Source: Oscillospiraceae bacterium (GTDB taxonomy: Bacteria; Bacillota; Clostridia; UMGS1883). Taken from it: a stretch of DNA of 35,241 nt. The notes beneath the pieces were generated by a model. The model was given only the letters and a program-made list of their open reading frames with translations, did not search any database and was not told the DNA's origin. Shown here in pieces: positions 6,611 to 15,287 of the stretch. Numbering within the stretch: the stretch's first letter is position 1; every line of letters begins with the position of its first letter. The stretch spans positions 1 through 35,241 of the forward strand of contig SVJW01000015.1 of assembly GCA_015068735.1 (NCBI GenBank). The letters are read 5' to 3'. A program made the translations under genes and the position numbers.

Positions 6611-9531
6611 TTGCCTTTCTCCTTCATTGCACCCATAAGACTGCGAAGTCTGATTTTAACTGCACCGGGATTTGTAATTTCGTCAATTTTTATCTGGGTG
6701 TAAAGTTTGCCATTACTTTCGAGAATTGAACGCACCTCATCGGTAGTGATAGCATCAACACCACAACCGAAAGATACAAGCTGTACAAGTTCCATATCAC
6801 TGTTTTCACAAGCGTATTGTGCCGCGTTGTAAAGCCTTGCGTGATACGTCCACTGGTTAAGGACATGAACATCGGGTTTCTTTTCGGGAAGAGGGAGAGC
6901 ATCCTCGCTTACCACGATAAATCCAAGAGTTTGCGCCAATTTATCTATTCCGTGACAGATAAGGCTATCTGTATGATAAGGTCTTCCTGCAAGAATCATT
7001 ATATCCTTACCATTTTTTCTCGCATGCTCAATTGCACGAACGCCCTCTTTCTTAACACTTTCCCGATAATCGGAAAGTGCCTTGAAACCAAGTTTGATAG
7101 CCCTCTTTATTTCATCCTTTGTAAATGTTCCCAATTTTTCATTAAGGTATGAGTAAAGTCCTTTTGTAAGTTCTTTCATACTGTTAATATTAAGATAGGG
7201 GAACAGGAACTTAGTCTTTTGAAGGTCTTCCATATTTCCGTTAAGAAGCTCAGAATAATAAGCAACTACCGGACAATTATAATGGTTGTCAGACAGTTTT
7301 TCATTTATATTGTAAGTAAGGCACGGATAGAAAATTGCATCCACGCCCTCAGAAAGGAGCTGCATAATGTGTCCGTGCATAAGTTTTGCAGGATAGCAAG
7401 CCGTATCGGAGGGGATGGAGAACTGTCCTTTTTCATAAATTCTTCTGGTAGACATGGGGGAAATTACAATTTCAAATCCAAGTTCACCGAAAATGGTGTT
7501 CCACAAAGGAAGAAGCTCATACATTCCAAGAGCCAGCGGCAGTCCCATTTTCTTGCCTGTGGGTTTAGCGTAATTATTTGTAAGAAGTGCATTACGCTTG
7601 AATTCATATAAATTAGGAACATTCTCAGTCTGAACTTTTCCTGCACCCTTTTCACATTGATTACCGGAAATGAATTTACGGCCGTCACGGAATGTATTTA
7701 TGGTAAGCTGACAGTTGTTTGTACAGCCTTTACAGGTGCGGGGCGTTGCCTCGTGGGAAAAACTTTCAAGATCCGACGGAGAAATAATCGAGGAAGATTC
7801 GCCCTTCATTGAATAAAGTGCAGCTCCGTACGCGCCCATAAGACCGGAAATAGCAGGACGGACAACATTTCTTCCAAGTTCTTTTTCAAAAGCGCAGAGT
7901 ACGGCATCATTGTAGAATGTACCGCCCTGAACTACTATGTTTTCGCCAAGTTCGTCGGCACTGCTTGCGCGGATAACTTTGTACACGGCATTCTTCACAA
8001 CGCTGATTGCAAGACCGGAAGAAATATCCTCTACCGTTGCGCCTTCTTTTTGAGCCTGCTTTACAGAGGAATTCATAAATACCGTACAACGGCTGCCAAG
8101 ATTTACGGGGTTCTTTGCAAAAATACCTTTCTTTGCAAACTCCTCTGCAGAAAAGCCAAGTGATTTTGCAAAAGTTTCAAGGAAAGAACCGCATCCTGAC
8201 GAGCAAGCCTCGTTAAGCATAATGCTGTCAATGGCACCATTGTGGATTTTAAAGCATTTAATATCCTGACCGCCGATATCCAGGATGAAGTCAACATCCT
8301 TTTTGAAATGTTTCGCAGCGGTGAAATGGGCAATAGTTTCAACCAGACCGTAGTCAATTGAAAAGGCATTTTTAATAAGTTCTTCTCCATAACCTGTAAC
8401 GGCACTGCCACAGATATTGATTTTATCACCGCACAGGTTGTATATTTCGGTGAGACAGTTTTTTACAACATCCACGGGATTTCCTTTATTAGATGAATAA
8501 TAGGAATAAAGTATATCTTTTTTATCAGAAATAAGAACAAGTTTTGTGGTAGTGCTTCCGCAGTCAATGCCAAGGTAAGCATTTCCCTTATAGGATTTAA
8601 TATCACATTCGGGAACGGTTGCTTTATTGTGACGGATACAGAAGTTCCTATAATCTTCCTCGTTTTCAAAAAGCGGGGGAAGGGAGAGCGATGCAGAGGG
8701 AAGCTTTGCTGTTTTTATTCTTTCAATTAACTCAACAATACTGCATTTGAAATCAGTTGTTGAAGCGTAGTATGCCGCACCCAATGCAACGGAAATACGG
8801 GCATAACTTGGGAAAATGGCATTTTCGTCGGAAAGTTTAAGCGTTTCTTTAAAGCATAGACGCAATCCTTCGCAGAAGGAGAGAGGACCGCCGAGGAACA
8901 TTACTTTACCTTTTATAGCTCTTCCCTGAGCAAGACCTGCAATTGTCTGATTAACAACTGCCTGAAAAATACTCTTTGCAATATCTTCTTTTCTTGCACC
9001 CTGATTGATGAGAGGCTGAATATCAGTTTTTGCGAAAACACCGCAACGTGATGCGACCGGATATATCTTATCTGCACCGAGACTTAAGGTATCAAGTTCT
9101 TCGGTAGTAACATTCAGAAGAGTAGCCATCTGGTCAATGAATGCTCCCGTACCACCTGCACAGGTGCCGTTCATTCTTTCATCTGTACCGCCTTCAAGAA
9201 AAATGATTTTTGCATCTTCACCGCCAAGCTCAATAATACAAGAGGTATCGGGAGCATGGTGCTTTACAACTTCGCTTTCGGAAGCAACTTCCTGAATGAA
9301 GGGTACGCCTATCGCTTCACTTATTCCAAGACCTGCAGATCCGGAAACCGCAAAGGAAACTTCGCAGTCCTGCCCCAATATCTTGTATGCCGCAGAAAGT
9401 AATTCACCGCATTTTTCGATTACTTTTGAGAAGTGTCTTTCATAAGTTTCATATAAAATTTTACCTGTTTCGTCGATAAGGACCGCTTTTGCAGTGGTTG
9501 AGCCCACATCGATTCCAAGACTGTAGTTCAT
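6607..9531 (-). CDS. Double-ATPase acyl-CoA dehydratase activase (BcrAD/BadFG tandem plus DUF2229)
   Basis: This 974-aa cytoplasmic protein carries two ASKHA ATPase domains of the 2-hydroxyglutaryl-CoA dehydratase activator type. Domain 1 starts at GIDVGSTTAK (6-15) and domain 2 at GIDCGSTTTK (321-330). Both keep the two cysteines that hold the bridging [4Fe-4S] cluster in HgdC-type activators: C124 and C163 in the first, C443 and C482 in the second. A cysteine motif (TCKGCTNNCQ, 599-608, plus C626) leads into a DUF2229 domain to the end. Such proteins couple ATP hydrolysis to one-electron transfer at very low potential. In many Clostridia this continues into the dehydratase-like domain, but here that is a separate overlapping gene. 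The physiological acceptor is unknown. Confidence 0.9.
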   Translation of the reverse strand: MNYSLGIDVGSTTAKAVLIDETGKILYETYERHFSKVIEKCGELLSAAYKILGQDCEVSFAVSGSAGLGISEAIGVPFIQEVASESEVVKHHAPDTSCIIELGGEDAKIIFLEGGTDERMNGTCAGGTGAFIDQMATLLNVTTEELDTLSLGADKIYPVASRCGVFAKTDIQPLINQGARKEDIAKSIFQAVVNQTIAGLAQGRAIKGKVMFLGGPLSFCEGLRLCFKETLKLSDENAIFPSYARISVALGAAYYASTTDFKCSIVELIERIKTAKLPSASLSLPPLFENEEDYRNFCIRHNKATVPECDIKSYKGNAYLGIDCGSTTTKLVLISDKKDILYSYYSSNKGNPVDVVKNCLTEIYNLCGDKINICGSAVTGYGEELIKNAFSIDYGLVETIAHFTAAKHFKKDVDFILDIGGQDIKCFKIHNGAIDSIMLNEACSSGCGSFLETFAKSLGFSAEEFAKKGIFAKNPVNLGSRCTVFMNSSVKQAQKEGATVEDISSGLAISVVKNAVYKVIRASSADELGENIVVQGGTFYNDAVLCAFEKELGRNVVRPAISGLMGAYGAALYSMKGESSSIISPSDLESFSHEATPRTCKGCTNNCQLTINTFRDGRKFISGNQCEKGAGKVQTENVPNLYEFKRNALLTNNYAKPTGKKMGLPLALGMYELLPLWNTIFGELGFEIVISPMSTRRIYEKGQFSIPSDTACYPAKLMHGHIMQLLSEGVDAIFYPCLTYNINEKLSDNHYNCPVVAYYSELLNGNMEDLQKTKFLFPYLNINSMKELTKGLYSYLNEKLGTFTKDEIKRAIKLGFKALSDYRESVKKEGVRAIEHARKNGKDIMILAGRPYHTDSLICHGIDKLAQTLGFIVVSEDALPLPEKKPDVHVLNQWTYHARLYNAAQYACENSDMELVQLVSFGCGVDAITTDEVRSILESNGKLYTQIKIDEITNPGAVKIRLRSLMGAMKEKGK

Positions 9532-9589
9532 AAATTTACTCCTATATATTGTGTATATATCTCACAAAAAAAACACAAACTTATTATAA

Positions 9590-9618
9590 ATTATATTATT
9601 TAAAACCGTATTTGTCAA
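9590..9618 (-). promoter_or_regulatory. Sigma-A promoter of the activase operon
   Basis: On the minus strand, perfect -35 TTGACA (9613-9618), 17-bp spacer and perfect -10 TATAAT (9590-9595). A leader of about 50 nt follows, with AGGAG just before the ATG at 9531. Confidence 0.85.
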
Positions 9619-9684
9619 GTGAGGACCCCCCATAAATCCCTATAATAAGCCAAAATTCATCAATTGTTTACAAAGATGAAAAAA

Positions 9685-9700
9685 TAACAATATCTTGTTA
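9685..9700 (+). promoter_or_regulatory. NrdR box 1
   Basis: The core CAATATCTTG (9688-9697) matches the NrdR consensus CWATATMTWG at every position and lies in a larger inverted repeat (AATAACAA-TATC-TTGTTATT, 9683-9702). NrdR represses ribonucleotide reductase genes when dATP is high. Confidence 0.85.
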
Positions 9701-9707
9701 TTTGGTA

Positions 9708-9736
9708 TTGACAAAGCACCTATATCTTGTTATAAT
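9708..9736 (+). promoter_or_regulatory. Sigma-A promoter of nrdD operon
   Basis: -35 TTGACA (9708-9713), 17-bp spacer, -10 TATAAT (9731-9736), both perfect consensus. NrdR box 2 fills the spacer and touches the -10, and box 1 is just upstream of the -35, so bound NrdR would block RNA polymerase. Confidence 0.9.
9717..9732 (+). promoter_or_regulatory. NrdR box 2
   Basis: The core CTATATCTTG (9720-9729) also matches CWATATMTWG exactly. Its core starts 32 bp after that of box 1, about three helical turns, the usual spacing for cooperative NrdR binding. The box overlaps the promoter spacer and -10. Confidence 0.85.
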
Positions 9737-9780
9737 GATAATACACGATTTTGAGAAAGAATAATTTTGGAGGGAATAAG

Positions 9781-11958
9781 ATGAAGATTATAAAAAGAAG
9801 CGGAGCCGAAGTAACATTCGACCCCGAGAAAATTATAGTCGCAATCACAAAAGCTAACGAGAGCGTTGTGCCCAGCAGCCGTATGTCTGCAATTCAGATT
9901 AAGCGTATCGCAGAAGATGTTGAAAGTGCGGCAGCAAACATTAACAGATCCTTGAGCGTGGAAGAAATACAGGATATGGTAGAGGATCAGATTATGAACC
10001 AGCGTGCGTTTGATGTTGCGCGCAGATACATTACATACCGTTATAACCGAGCTCTTGTTCGTAAGTCTAACACAACAGACGAGCAGATTATGAGCCTTAT
10101 CGAATGTAATAACGAAGAAGTAAAGCAAGAAAACTCTAACAAAAATCCTACCGTTAACAGCGTTCAGCGTGACTATATGGCGGGTGAGGTAAGTAAGGAT
10201 ATTACAAAGAGAATTCTTCTGCCTCCCGAAATTGTTGCGGCTCACGAGCAGGGAATTATCCATTTCCACGATGCAGACTATTTTGCTCAGCATATGCACA
10301 ACTGTGACCTTGTAAATCTTGAAGATATGCTTCAGAACGGTACTGTAATCAGCGGTACTATGATTGAAAAGCCCCACAGCTTCTCTACAGCTTGTAATAT
10401 CTCTACACAGATTATTGCACAGGTTGCTTCCTGTCAGTATGGCGGACAGAGTATTTCTCTTACACATCTTGCTCCTTTTGTTGATATCAGCCGTAAGAAG
10501 ATCCGCAAGCAGGTAGAAGAGGAAATGGCTCTTCTTGATGAAAAAGTTTCTGAAGAGAAGATTGCCGAGATTACAGAGAAGAGACTTCGTGAAGAAGTTA
10601 AAAACGGCGTACAGATGATTCAGTACCAGGTTGTAACTCTTATGACAACCAACGGACAGGCTCCTTTTGTAACCGTATTTATGTACCTTAACGAAGCTAA
10701 GAATGAGCAGGAAAAGAAAGACCTTGCCCTTATTATCGAGGAAACCCTCCGTCAGAGATACAGAGGTGTCAAGAATGAAAAGGGTATCTGGATTACACCT
10801 GCATTCCCCAAGCTTATTTACGTTCTTGAAGAGGATAATATTCACGAGGACAGCAAATACTACTACCTTACAGAGCTTGCAGCAAAGTGTACTGCAAAGC
10901 GTATGGTTCCCGACTATATTTCTGAGAAGATTATGCTCCAGAATAAAATTGACAAAAACGGTGACGGTCATTGTTATACCTGTATGGGATGCCGCAGCTT
11001 CCTTACTCCTTTCGTTGACGAGGACGGCAAGCCTAAGTATTACGGAAGATTCAATCAGGGTGTTGTAACAGTAAACCTTGTTGATATTGGTCTTTCCGCA
11101 GGCGGTGATATGGAGAAATTCTGGCAGATTTTCGATGAGAGAATGGAGCTTTGCCACAGAGCACTTCAGGCTCGTCACGAAAGACTTACAGGAACACTTT
11201 CCGACGCAGCGCCCATTCTTTGGCAGCACGGTGCACTTCTCCGTCTTGAAAAGGGCGAGAAGATTGACAAGTACCTTCACGGGGGCTATTCCACAATTTC
11301 TCTTGGTTATGCAGGCCTTTGGGAATGTGTATATAGTCTCAACGGTAAGAAACTTACCGAGCCTGCAGGTGAAGCATTAGGTCTTGAAATTATGAAGAAG
11401 CTTAATGAATACACAGCTAAGTGGAAAGCAGATGAAAAGATTGACTATTCACTTTACGGAACACCTCTTGAAAGCACAACATATAAGTTTGCAAAGAGTC
11501 TTCAGAAGAGATTCGGTATCATCAAGGGTGTAACCGATAAGAACTATATCACAAACAGCTACCATGTACACGTTACAGAGGATATTGATGCTTTCGATAA
11601 ACTTGCTCTTGAAGCGAAGTTCCAGGCACTTTCTCCCGGCGGTGCAATCAGCTATGTGGAAGTTCCCAATATGCAGAACAACCTTGAAGCTGTACTTTCA
11701 GTAATGCGTTTCATTTACGACAATATTATGTATGCAGAGCTCAATACAAAGAGTGACTATTGTCAGGAATGCGGTTTTGACGGAGAAATCGAGGTTAAGG
11801 AAGACGAACACGGAAAACTTGTATGGCAGTGTCCCAACTGCGGTAATACTGACCAGACAAAGCTTAACGTAGCACGTCGTACTTGCGGATATATCGGAAC
11901 ACAGTTCTGGAATCAGGGAAGAACACAGGAGATTAAGGAACGTGTACTCCATCTGTAA
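9781..11958 (+). CDS. nrdD: Anaerobic (class III) ribonucleoside-triphosphate reductase
   Basis: NrdD reduces NTPs to dNTPs without oxygen, using a glycyl radical made by NrdG. The protein is 725 aa. An N-terminal ATP-cone (about 2-90, KIIKRSGAEVTFDPEKI) gives dATP control. The catalytic barrel follows, including HFHDADYF, CYTCMGCRSFL and VTVNLVDIGLSAGGD. Near the end are a zinc-type Cys4 site (C661, C664, C684, C687) and the glycyl radical loop RRTCGYIGTQFWNQGR with the radical at G703. The frame is open from a TTG at 9751, but ATG 9781 is chosen because GGAGGG sits 6 nt upstream and the ATP-cone begins there. It is first in the nrdD-nrdG-dut operon under two NrdR boxes. Confidence 0.96.
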   Translation: MKIIKRSGAEVTFDPEKIIVAITKANESVVPSSRMSAIQIKRIAEDVESAAANINRSLSVEEIQDMVEDQIMNQRAFDVARRYITYRYNRALVRKSNTTDEQIMSLIECNNEEVKQENSNKNPTVNSVQRDYMAGEVSKDITKRILLPPEIVAAHEQGIIHFHDADYFAQHMHNCDLVNLEDMLQNGTVISGTMIEKPHSFSTACNISTQIIAQVASCQYGGQSISLTHLAPFVDISRKKIRKQVEEEMALLDEKVSEEKIAEITEKRLREEVKNGVQMIQYQVVTLMTTNGQAPFVTVFMYLNEAKNEQEKKDLALIIEETLRQRYRGVKNEKGIWITPAFPKLIYVLEEDNIHEDSKYYYLTELAAKCTAKRMVPDYISEKIMLQNKIDKNGDGHCYTCMGCRSFLTPFVDEDGKPKYYGRFNQGVVTVNLVDIGLSAGGDMEKFWQIFDERMELCHRALQARHERLTGTLSDAAPILWQHGALLRLEKGEKIDKYLHGGYSTISLGYAGLWECVYSLNGKKLTEPAGEALGLEIMKKLNEYTAKWKADEKIDYSLYGTPLESTTYKFAKSLQKRFGIIKGVTDKNYITNSYHVHVTEDIDAFDKLALEAKFQALSPGGAISYVEVPNMQNNLEAVLSVMRFIYDNIMYAELNTKSDYCQECGFDGEIEVKEDEHGKLVWQCPNCGNTDQTKLNVARRTCGYIGTQFWNQGRTQEIKERVLHL

Positions 11959-11969
11959 TAAAATAATTT

Positions 11970-11995
11970 CAGGGTACGGAGATATCCGTACCCTG
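11970..11995 (+). terminator. Intercistronic hairpin between nrdD and nrdG
   Basis: An 11-bp stem (11970-11980 with 11985-11995), loop GATA, is followed by only TTTTC. It is too weak in its T-tract to be a full terminator. It may lower nrdG expression relative to nrdD or protect the nrdD 3' end. Confidence 0.45.
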
Positions 11996-12015
11996 TTTTC
12001 AGGAAGATGAAAAAT

Positions 12016-12570
12016 ATGAACTATGCAACAATAAAGAAGTTTGATATTGCCAACGGTCCCGGTGTAAGAGTATCGCTTTTTGTAAGCGGTTGCAGACACC
12101 ATTGCAAAAACTGCTTTAATAAAGAGGCGTGGGATTTTAATTACGGAAATCCTATGACCGTAGAAATTGAGGAAGAAATACTCGACGCCTGCAAAGCAGG
12201 TCACATTACGGGACTTTCACTTCTCGGCGGTGAGCCATTTGAAAAAGAAAACAGGGCAGGGCTTATTTCCCTTACAAAGAAATTCCGCCAGCGTTATCCC
12301 GATAAAAACATATGGTGTTATACGGGATTTCTGCTTGATGAGGAGCTTTTGAAATCCGATGACAGCGATATAAAAGAGCTTCTTCAAAATATTGATGTTT
12401 TAGTTGACGGAAGATTTGTTGAAGAATTGAAGAGTGCATCGCTTCTCTTCCGAGGCTCATCAAATCAGCGTATCATAGATGTAGCAGAAACTCTAAAAAA
12501 AGGCGAGGTTGTTCTTCTTCCCGGTAAATGGGAAAGGACAATGGGCTCGGGCGATATTTACGAAGCATAA
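12016..12570 (+). CDS. nrdG: Anaerobic ribonucleotide reductase-activating protein (radical SAM)
   Basis: NrdG uses SAM and a [4Fe-4S] cluster to create the glycyl radical on NrdD. The 184-aa length is typical. The cluster-binding CRHHCKNC motif gives C26, C30 and C33 (CX3CX2C). The SAM-binding LLGGEPFE block follows at about 75-82. An ATG at 12007 in the same frame lies directly on the AGGAAG site and cannot use it. ATG 12016 has that site 9 nt upstream and gives the canonical start MNYATIKKFDIANGPG, so it is preferred. It is co-transcribed with nrdD through a weak hairpin. Confidence 0.95.
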   Translation: MNYATIKKFDIANGPGVRVSLFVSGCRHHCKNCFNKEAWDFNYGNPMTVEIEEEILDACKAGHITGLSLLGGEPFEKENRAGLISLTKKFRQRYPDKNIWCYTGFLLDEELLKSDDSDIKELLQNIDVLVDGRFVEELKSASLLFRGSSNQRIIDVAETLKKGEVVLLPGKWERTMGSGDIYEA

Positions 12571-12588
12571 AAGGAAAGGAAAATAACG

Positions 12589-13035
12589 ATGGATAAATAT
12601 TCAGTAAGAATAAAAAAACTTGACGAAAATGCAACTATTCCCACTTACGGCAGTGAGTTTGCAGCAGGTGCAGACCTTTATGCCTGCACAGGGGAACCTG
12701 TTACAATAGCACCCCATGAAACCAAACTTATACACACAGGTATTGCTATGGAAATCCCCACAGGCTATGCAGGGCTTATCTATGCAAGAAGCGGAATTGC
12801 CTCCAAACGTGGGCTTGCACCTGCAAATAAAGTGGGTGTTGTAGACAGCGACTACCGCGGAGAAATAATGGTTGCACTCCATAACCACAGCGCAGAACCT
12901 CAGTCAATTGATAATGGCGAAAGAATTGCGCAGCTTGTAATTGCTCCTTATGTTGTGGCGGATTTTATATTGTCCGATGAGCTTGACGATACTGACCGTG
13001 GCGAGGGTGGATTTGGTTCAACAGGTAAGAAGTAA
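12589..13035 (+). CDS. dut: dUTP diphosphatase (dUTPase)
   Basis: Dut hydrolyses dUTP to dUMP and pyrophosphate, keeping uracil out of DNA and supplying dUMP for dTMP synthesis. The 148-aa trimeric type has all five motifs in order: AAGADLYA (motif 1), ARSGIASKRGL (motif 2), GVVDSDYRGEI (motif 3), NGERIAQLVI (motif 4) and the C-terminal arm RGEGGFGSTG (motif 5). It follows nrdG by 18 nt with an AAGGAAAGGA ribosome site. The pairing with ribonucleotide reductase makes a coherent deoxynucleotide operon. Confidence 0.96.
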   Translation: MDKYSVRIKKLDENATIPTYGSEFAAGADLYACTGEPVTIAPHETKLIHTGIAMEIPTGYAGLIYARSGIASKRGLAPANKVGVVDSDYRGEIMVALHNHSAEPQSIDNGERIAQLVIAPYVVADFILSDELDDTDRGEGGFGSTGKK

Positions 13036-13058
13036 TTCGTATTAAAGAGGAAAATATT

Positions 13059-15257
13059 ATGACAATGACGGGCGCTTCTATAAAAAGAATAATACTCTGC
13101 TTTTTGTTTGCAACAGCTCTTTTGTTGATAAGCGGAAACTGTGTCAGTGCAGAGGAAGTATATACTTTCAGCGATGAAAGTGTTTCAGAAACGCGTATAA
13201 ATATGCAGGTAATAAACGGCGAAAACACAATTGTTCTGCCCTCTTCCGTAAAGCCGGACAGTGTTATTCTTTACGGAGATTTTGAAGACCGTGCTGTAAT
13301 AGTAAAGGGTGCTTTGAAAGCAGAAACTTTTTCGTCGGGAAACAAAATGAATCTCAACGATTTTTGTAAAGACGGTGAATATATACTCACATTTTCCGAT
13401 AAAAATAAAATATTTGCTGATTTTACGGTGAGGTTTCTGTTTTCGGAAAATATTCCCGCAGTTTTTCTTGTAAGTGACAATCCACAAGAAAACGGGCGTT
13501 TGTGGGTTGAAGAGCCTGCGGATAAATCCAATAAGGCAACGGGAAATATCGTCATGCAAAAGGAAAATGGGGAGATTGTTCACAGCGGTGCTCTTACACA
13601 AATAAAAGGCAGAGGGAACAGCACATGGATGCAGGTAAAAAAACCGTATCAGATTAAAACCGACAAAAAGGTTGACTTGCTGGAAACAGGTGATGATAAC
13701 AACAAGTCAAAAACATGGCTGCTTCTTGCAAACTATATGGATCAGTCCTTGCTTTCAAATTCTATTGTTCTTAGTTGGGGTAAATCAATGGGTATGAGAA
13801 CAAACATTGAAAGTACCCCCGTTGATTTGTATTATGATGGTGAATACCGCGGTAATTATCTTTTAGCGGAAAAGGTCGAGCTTGGTGACGGAAGAGTGTC
13901 CATTACTGACCTTGAAGAAAAGAATGAAGAAGCAAACGAAGGCACAGATATAGAAAAACTTCCCATAGGGAGCGGTAAAACAAAAAACGGAGCAACTTTT
14001 ACTTATTGTGAAAATATGGCATCTCCCGATGATATAACAGGCGGTTATCTTCTGGAAATGGACTATGAAAGCAGGGCAAAAGAAGAGGTATGTTATTTCT
14101 GCAGCACAAGGGGACAGTATGTGGTTGTAAAAAGCCCTGAATATGCGTCCCGTGAGGAAATGGAATATATTGCAACATTATACCAAGAATACGAAGATGC
14201 CGTGTATAATGGCGGAAAAAATCCTGCTACGGGAAAAATGTATACAGACTATGTGGATGCTGACAGTCTGGCATCATACTATCTTTTAAACGAATTTTCA
14301 AAAGCAAGGGATTTTTTCCAAAGCTCTGCATATCTGCATAAAGATGCAGGCGAAGAAAAAATGTATATGGGTCCCTTGTGGGATTATGACCAAAGCTTTA
14401 TAAGCGGAAAATCCGATAAGGTAGGGGAGCATCCCAGAGGGGCTTCCATTCACAATGCTGATTTCGGGGTAAAACTTGTAGAAATCGAAAGTTTCAGAGC
14501 ATTGCTCAAAACAACATACAAGGAAAAAATGTTGCCCGTTATAAATTCCAATACATGGGATAGTGAAATTGAAACTTTAAAAGCATCCGCAGACATAAAT
14601 GCACTGATGTGGTATCCGGGAACGAAATGGGAAACAAAAGCAGAGGCGCTTCAGCTTTTTATAAAGGAAAGAACCTACTATATGGCCGACCTTTTAAATA
14701 AATATCCAGAGGAAAACTACAGCGACTGTCGATTTAAGGATGTTTTCCCTCTTGACTGGTTTTACGGTGATGTAAATAAAACCAATTCTCTGGGATTTAT
14801 GAACGGAATCAGCAAAGATTATTTTGACCCGTATTCAAATGTAAAGCGTTCGGAAATTGCGCAGGTGCTTTACAATATAAAAAGCGGTAAAAAAGCATAC
14901 AGCAACATAAACTACAGCGATGTAACCCAAACCGATTGGTTTTACAACGCGGTCAGATGGGTAACACATGAAAAAATCATGTACGGTAATGAAACCGGAG
15001 AGTTTGAGCCCGACAGATTGATTACAAGGGAAGAACTTGTTGTATGCCTTTACAAATACAAAAAAGAGCCGAAGGTAAATACAGACAACCTTAAAAACTT
15101 TGCTGACGGAAGTGAAGTTTCATCAAGAAATGCCATGGAGTGGGCAATAAATAATAATATCATATTAGGTGACACTCATCAGAAACTTAACCCCAAAACA
15201 AAGCTCACCCGTGCCGAACTGGCGGCAATACTTGTAAGGTTTAATAAAGTAAAATAA
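13059..15257 (+). CDS. Secreted CotH-family protein with three C-terminal SLH domains
   Basis: This 732-aa protein has an N-terminal signal peptide (hydrophobic 10-28, likely cut after VSA, residue 31). A CotH domain follows (about 130-480) with the family blocks KGRGNSTWMQVKKPY (183-197), DGEYRGNYLLAEKVE (260-274) and LWDYDQSF (440-447). CotH is a protein-kinase-like fold that phosphorylates spore coat proteins in Bacillus. Members with signal peptides are common in gut Clostridia and often sit on cell-surface or cellulosome proteins. The tail has three SLH repeats (about 556-607, 617-667, 680-729), which bind pyruvylated wall polymers, so the protein is displayed on the wall. It lies 23 nt after dut in the nrd operon, an odd setting. 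Kinase activity is inferred only. Confidence 0.88.
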   Translation: MTMTGASIKRIILCFLFATALLLISGNCVSAEEVYTFSDESVSETRINMQVINGENTIVLPSSVKPDSVILYGDFEDRAVIVKGALKAETFSSGNKMNLNDFCKDGEYILTFSDKNKIFADFTVRFLFSENIPAVFLVSDNPQENGRLWVEEPADKSNKATGNIVMQKENGEIVHSGALTQIKGRGNSTWMQVKKPYQIKTDKKVDLLETGDDNNKSKTWLLLANYMDQSLLSNSIVLSWGKSMGMRTNIESTPVDLYYDGEYRGNYLLAEKVELGDGRVSITDLEEKNEEANEGTDIEKLPIGSGKTKNGATFTYCENMASPDDITGGYLLEMDYESRAKEEVCYFCSTRGQYVVVKSPEYASREEMEYIATLYQEYEDAVYNGGKNPATGKMYTDYVDADSLASYYLLNEFSKARDFFQSSAYLHKDAGEEKMYMGPLWDYDQSFISGKSDKVGEHPRGASIHNADFGVKLVEIESFRALLKTTYKEKMLPVINSNTWDSEIETLKASADINALMWYPGTKWETKAEALQLFIKERTYYMADLLNKYPEENYSDCRFKDVFPLDWFYGDVNKTNSLGFMNGISKDYFDPYSNVKRSEIAQVLYNIKSGKKAYSNINYSDVTQTDWFYNAVRWVTHEKIMYGNETGEFEPDRLITREELVVCLYKYKKEPKVNTDNLKNFADGSEVSSRNAMEWAINNNIILGDTHQKLNPKTKLTRAELAAILVRFNKVK

Positions 15258-15258
15258 T

Positions 15259-15284
15259 AAAAGCCATCCGAAAGGATGGCTTTT
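15259..15284. terminator. Bidirectional terminator between cotH-SLH and flavoprotein genes
   Basis: An 11-bp stem, AAAAGCCATCC (15259-15269) with GGATGGCTTTT (15274-15284), closes a GAAA tetraloop, with A and T runs on the two sides. It separates the convergent operons. Confidence 0.88.
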
Positions 15285-15287
15285 AAT

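Noticed and set aside
9751..9780. TTG start giving nrdD ten extra residues
   Set aside because: The GGAGGG site sits between this TTG and ATG 9781, and the ATP-cone begins at the ATG.
9730..11280. A 516-codon open frame on the minus strand opposite nrdD
   Set aside because: It lies wholly antisense to a certain nrdD gene, has low-complexity Leu/Cys/Phe-rich translation and no family features. It is a by-product of nrdD codon usage.
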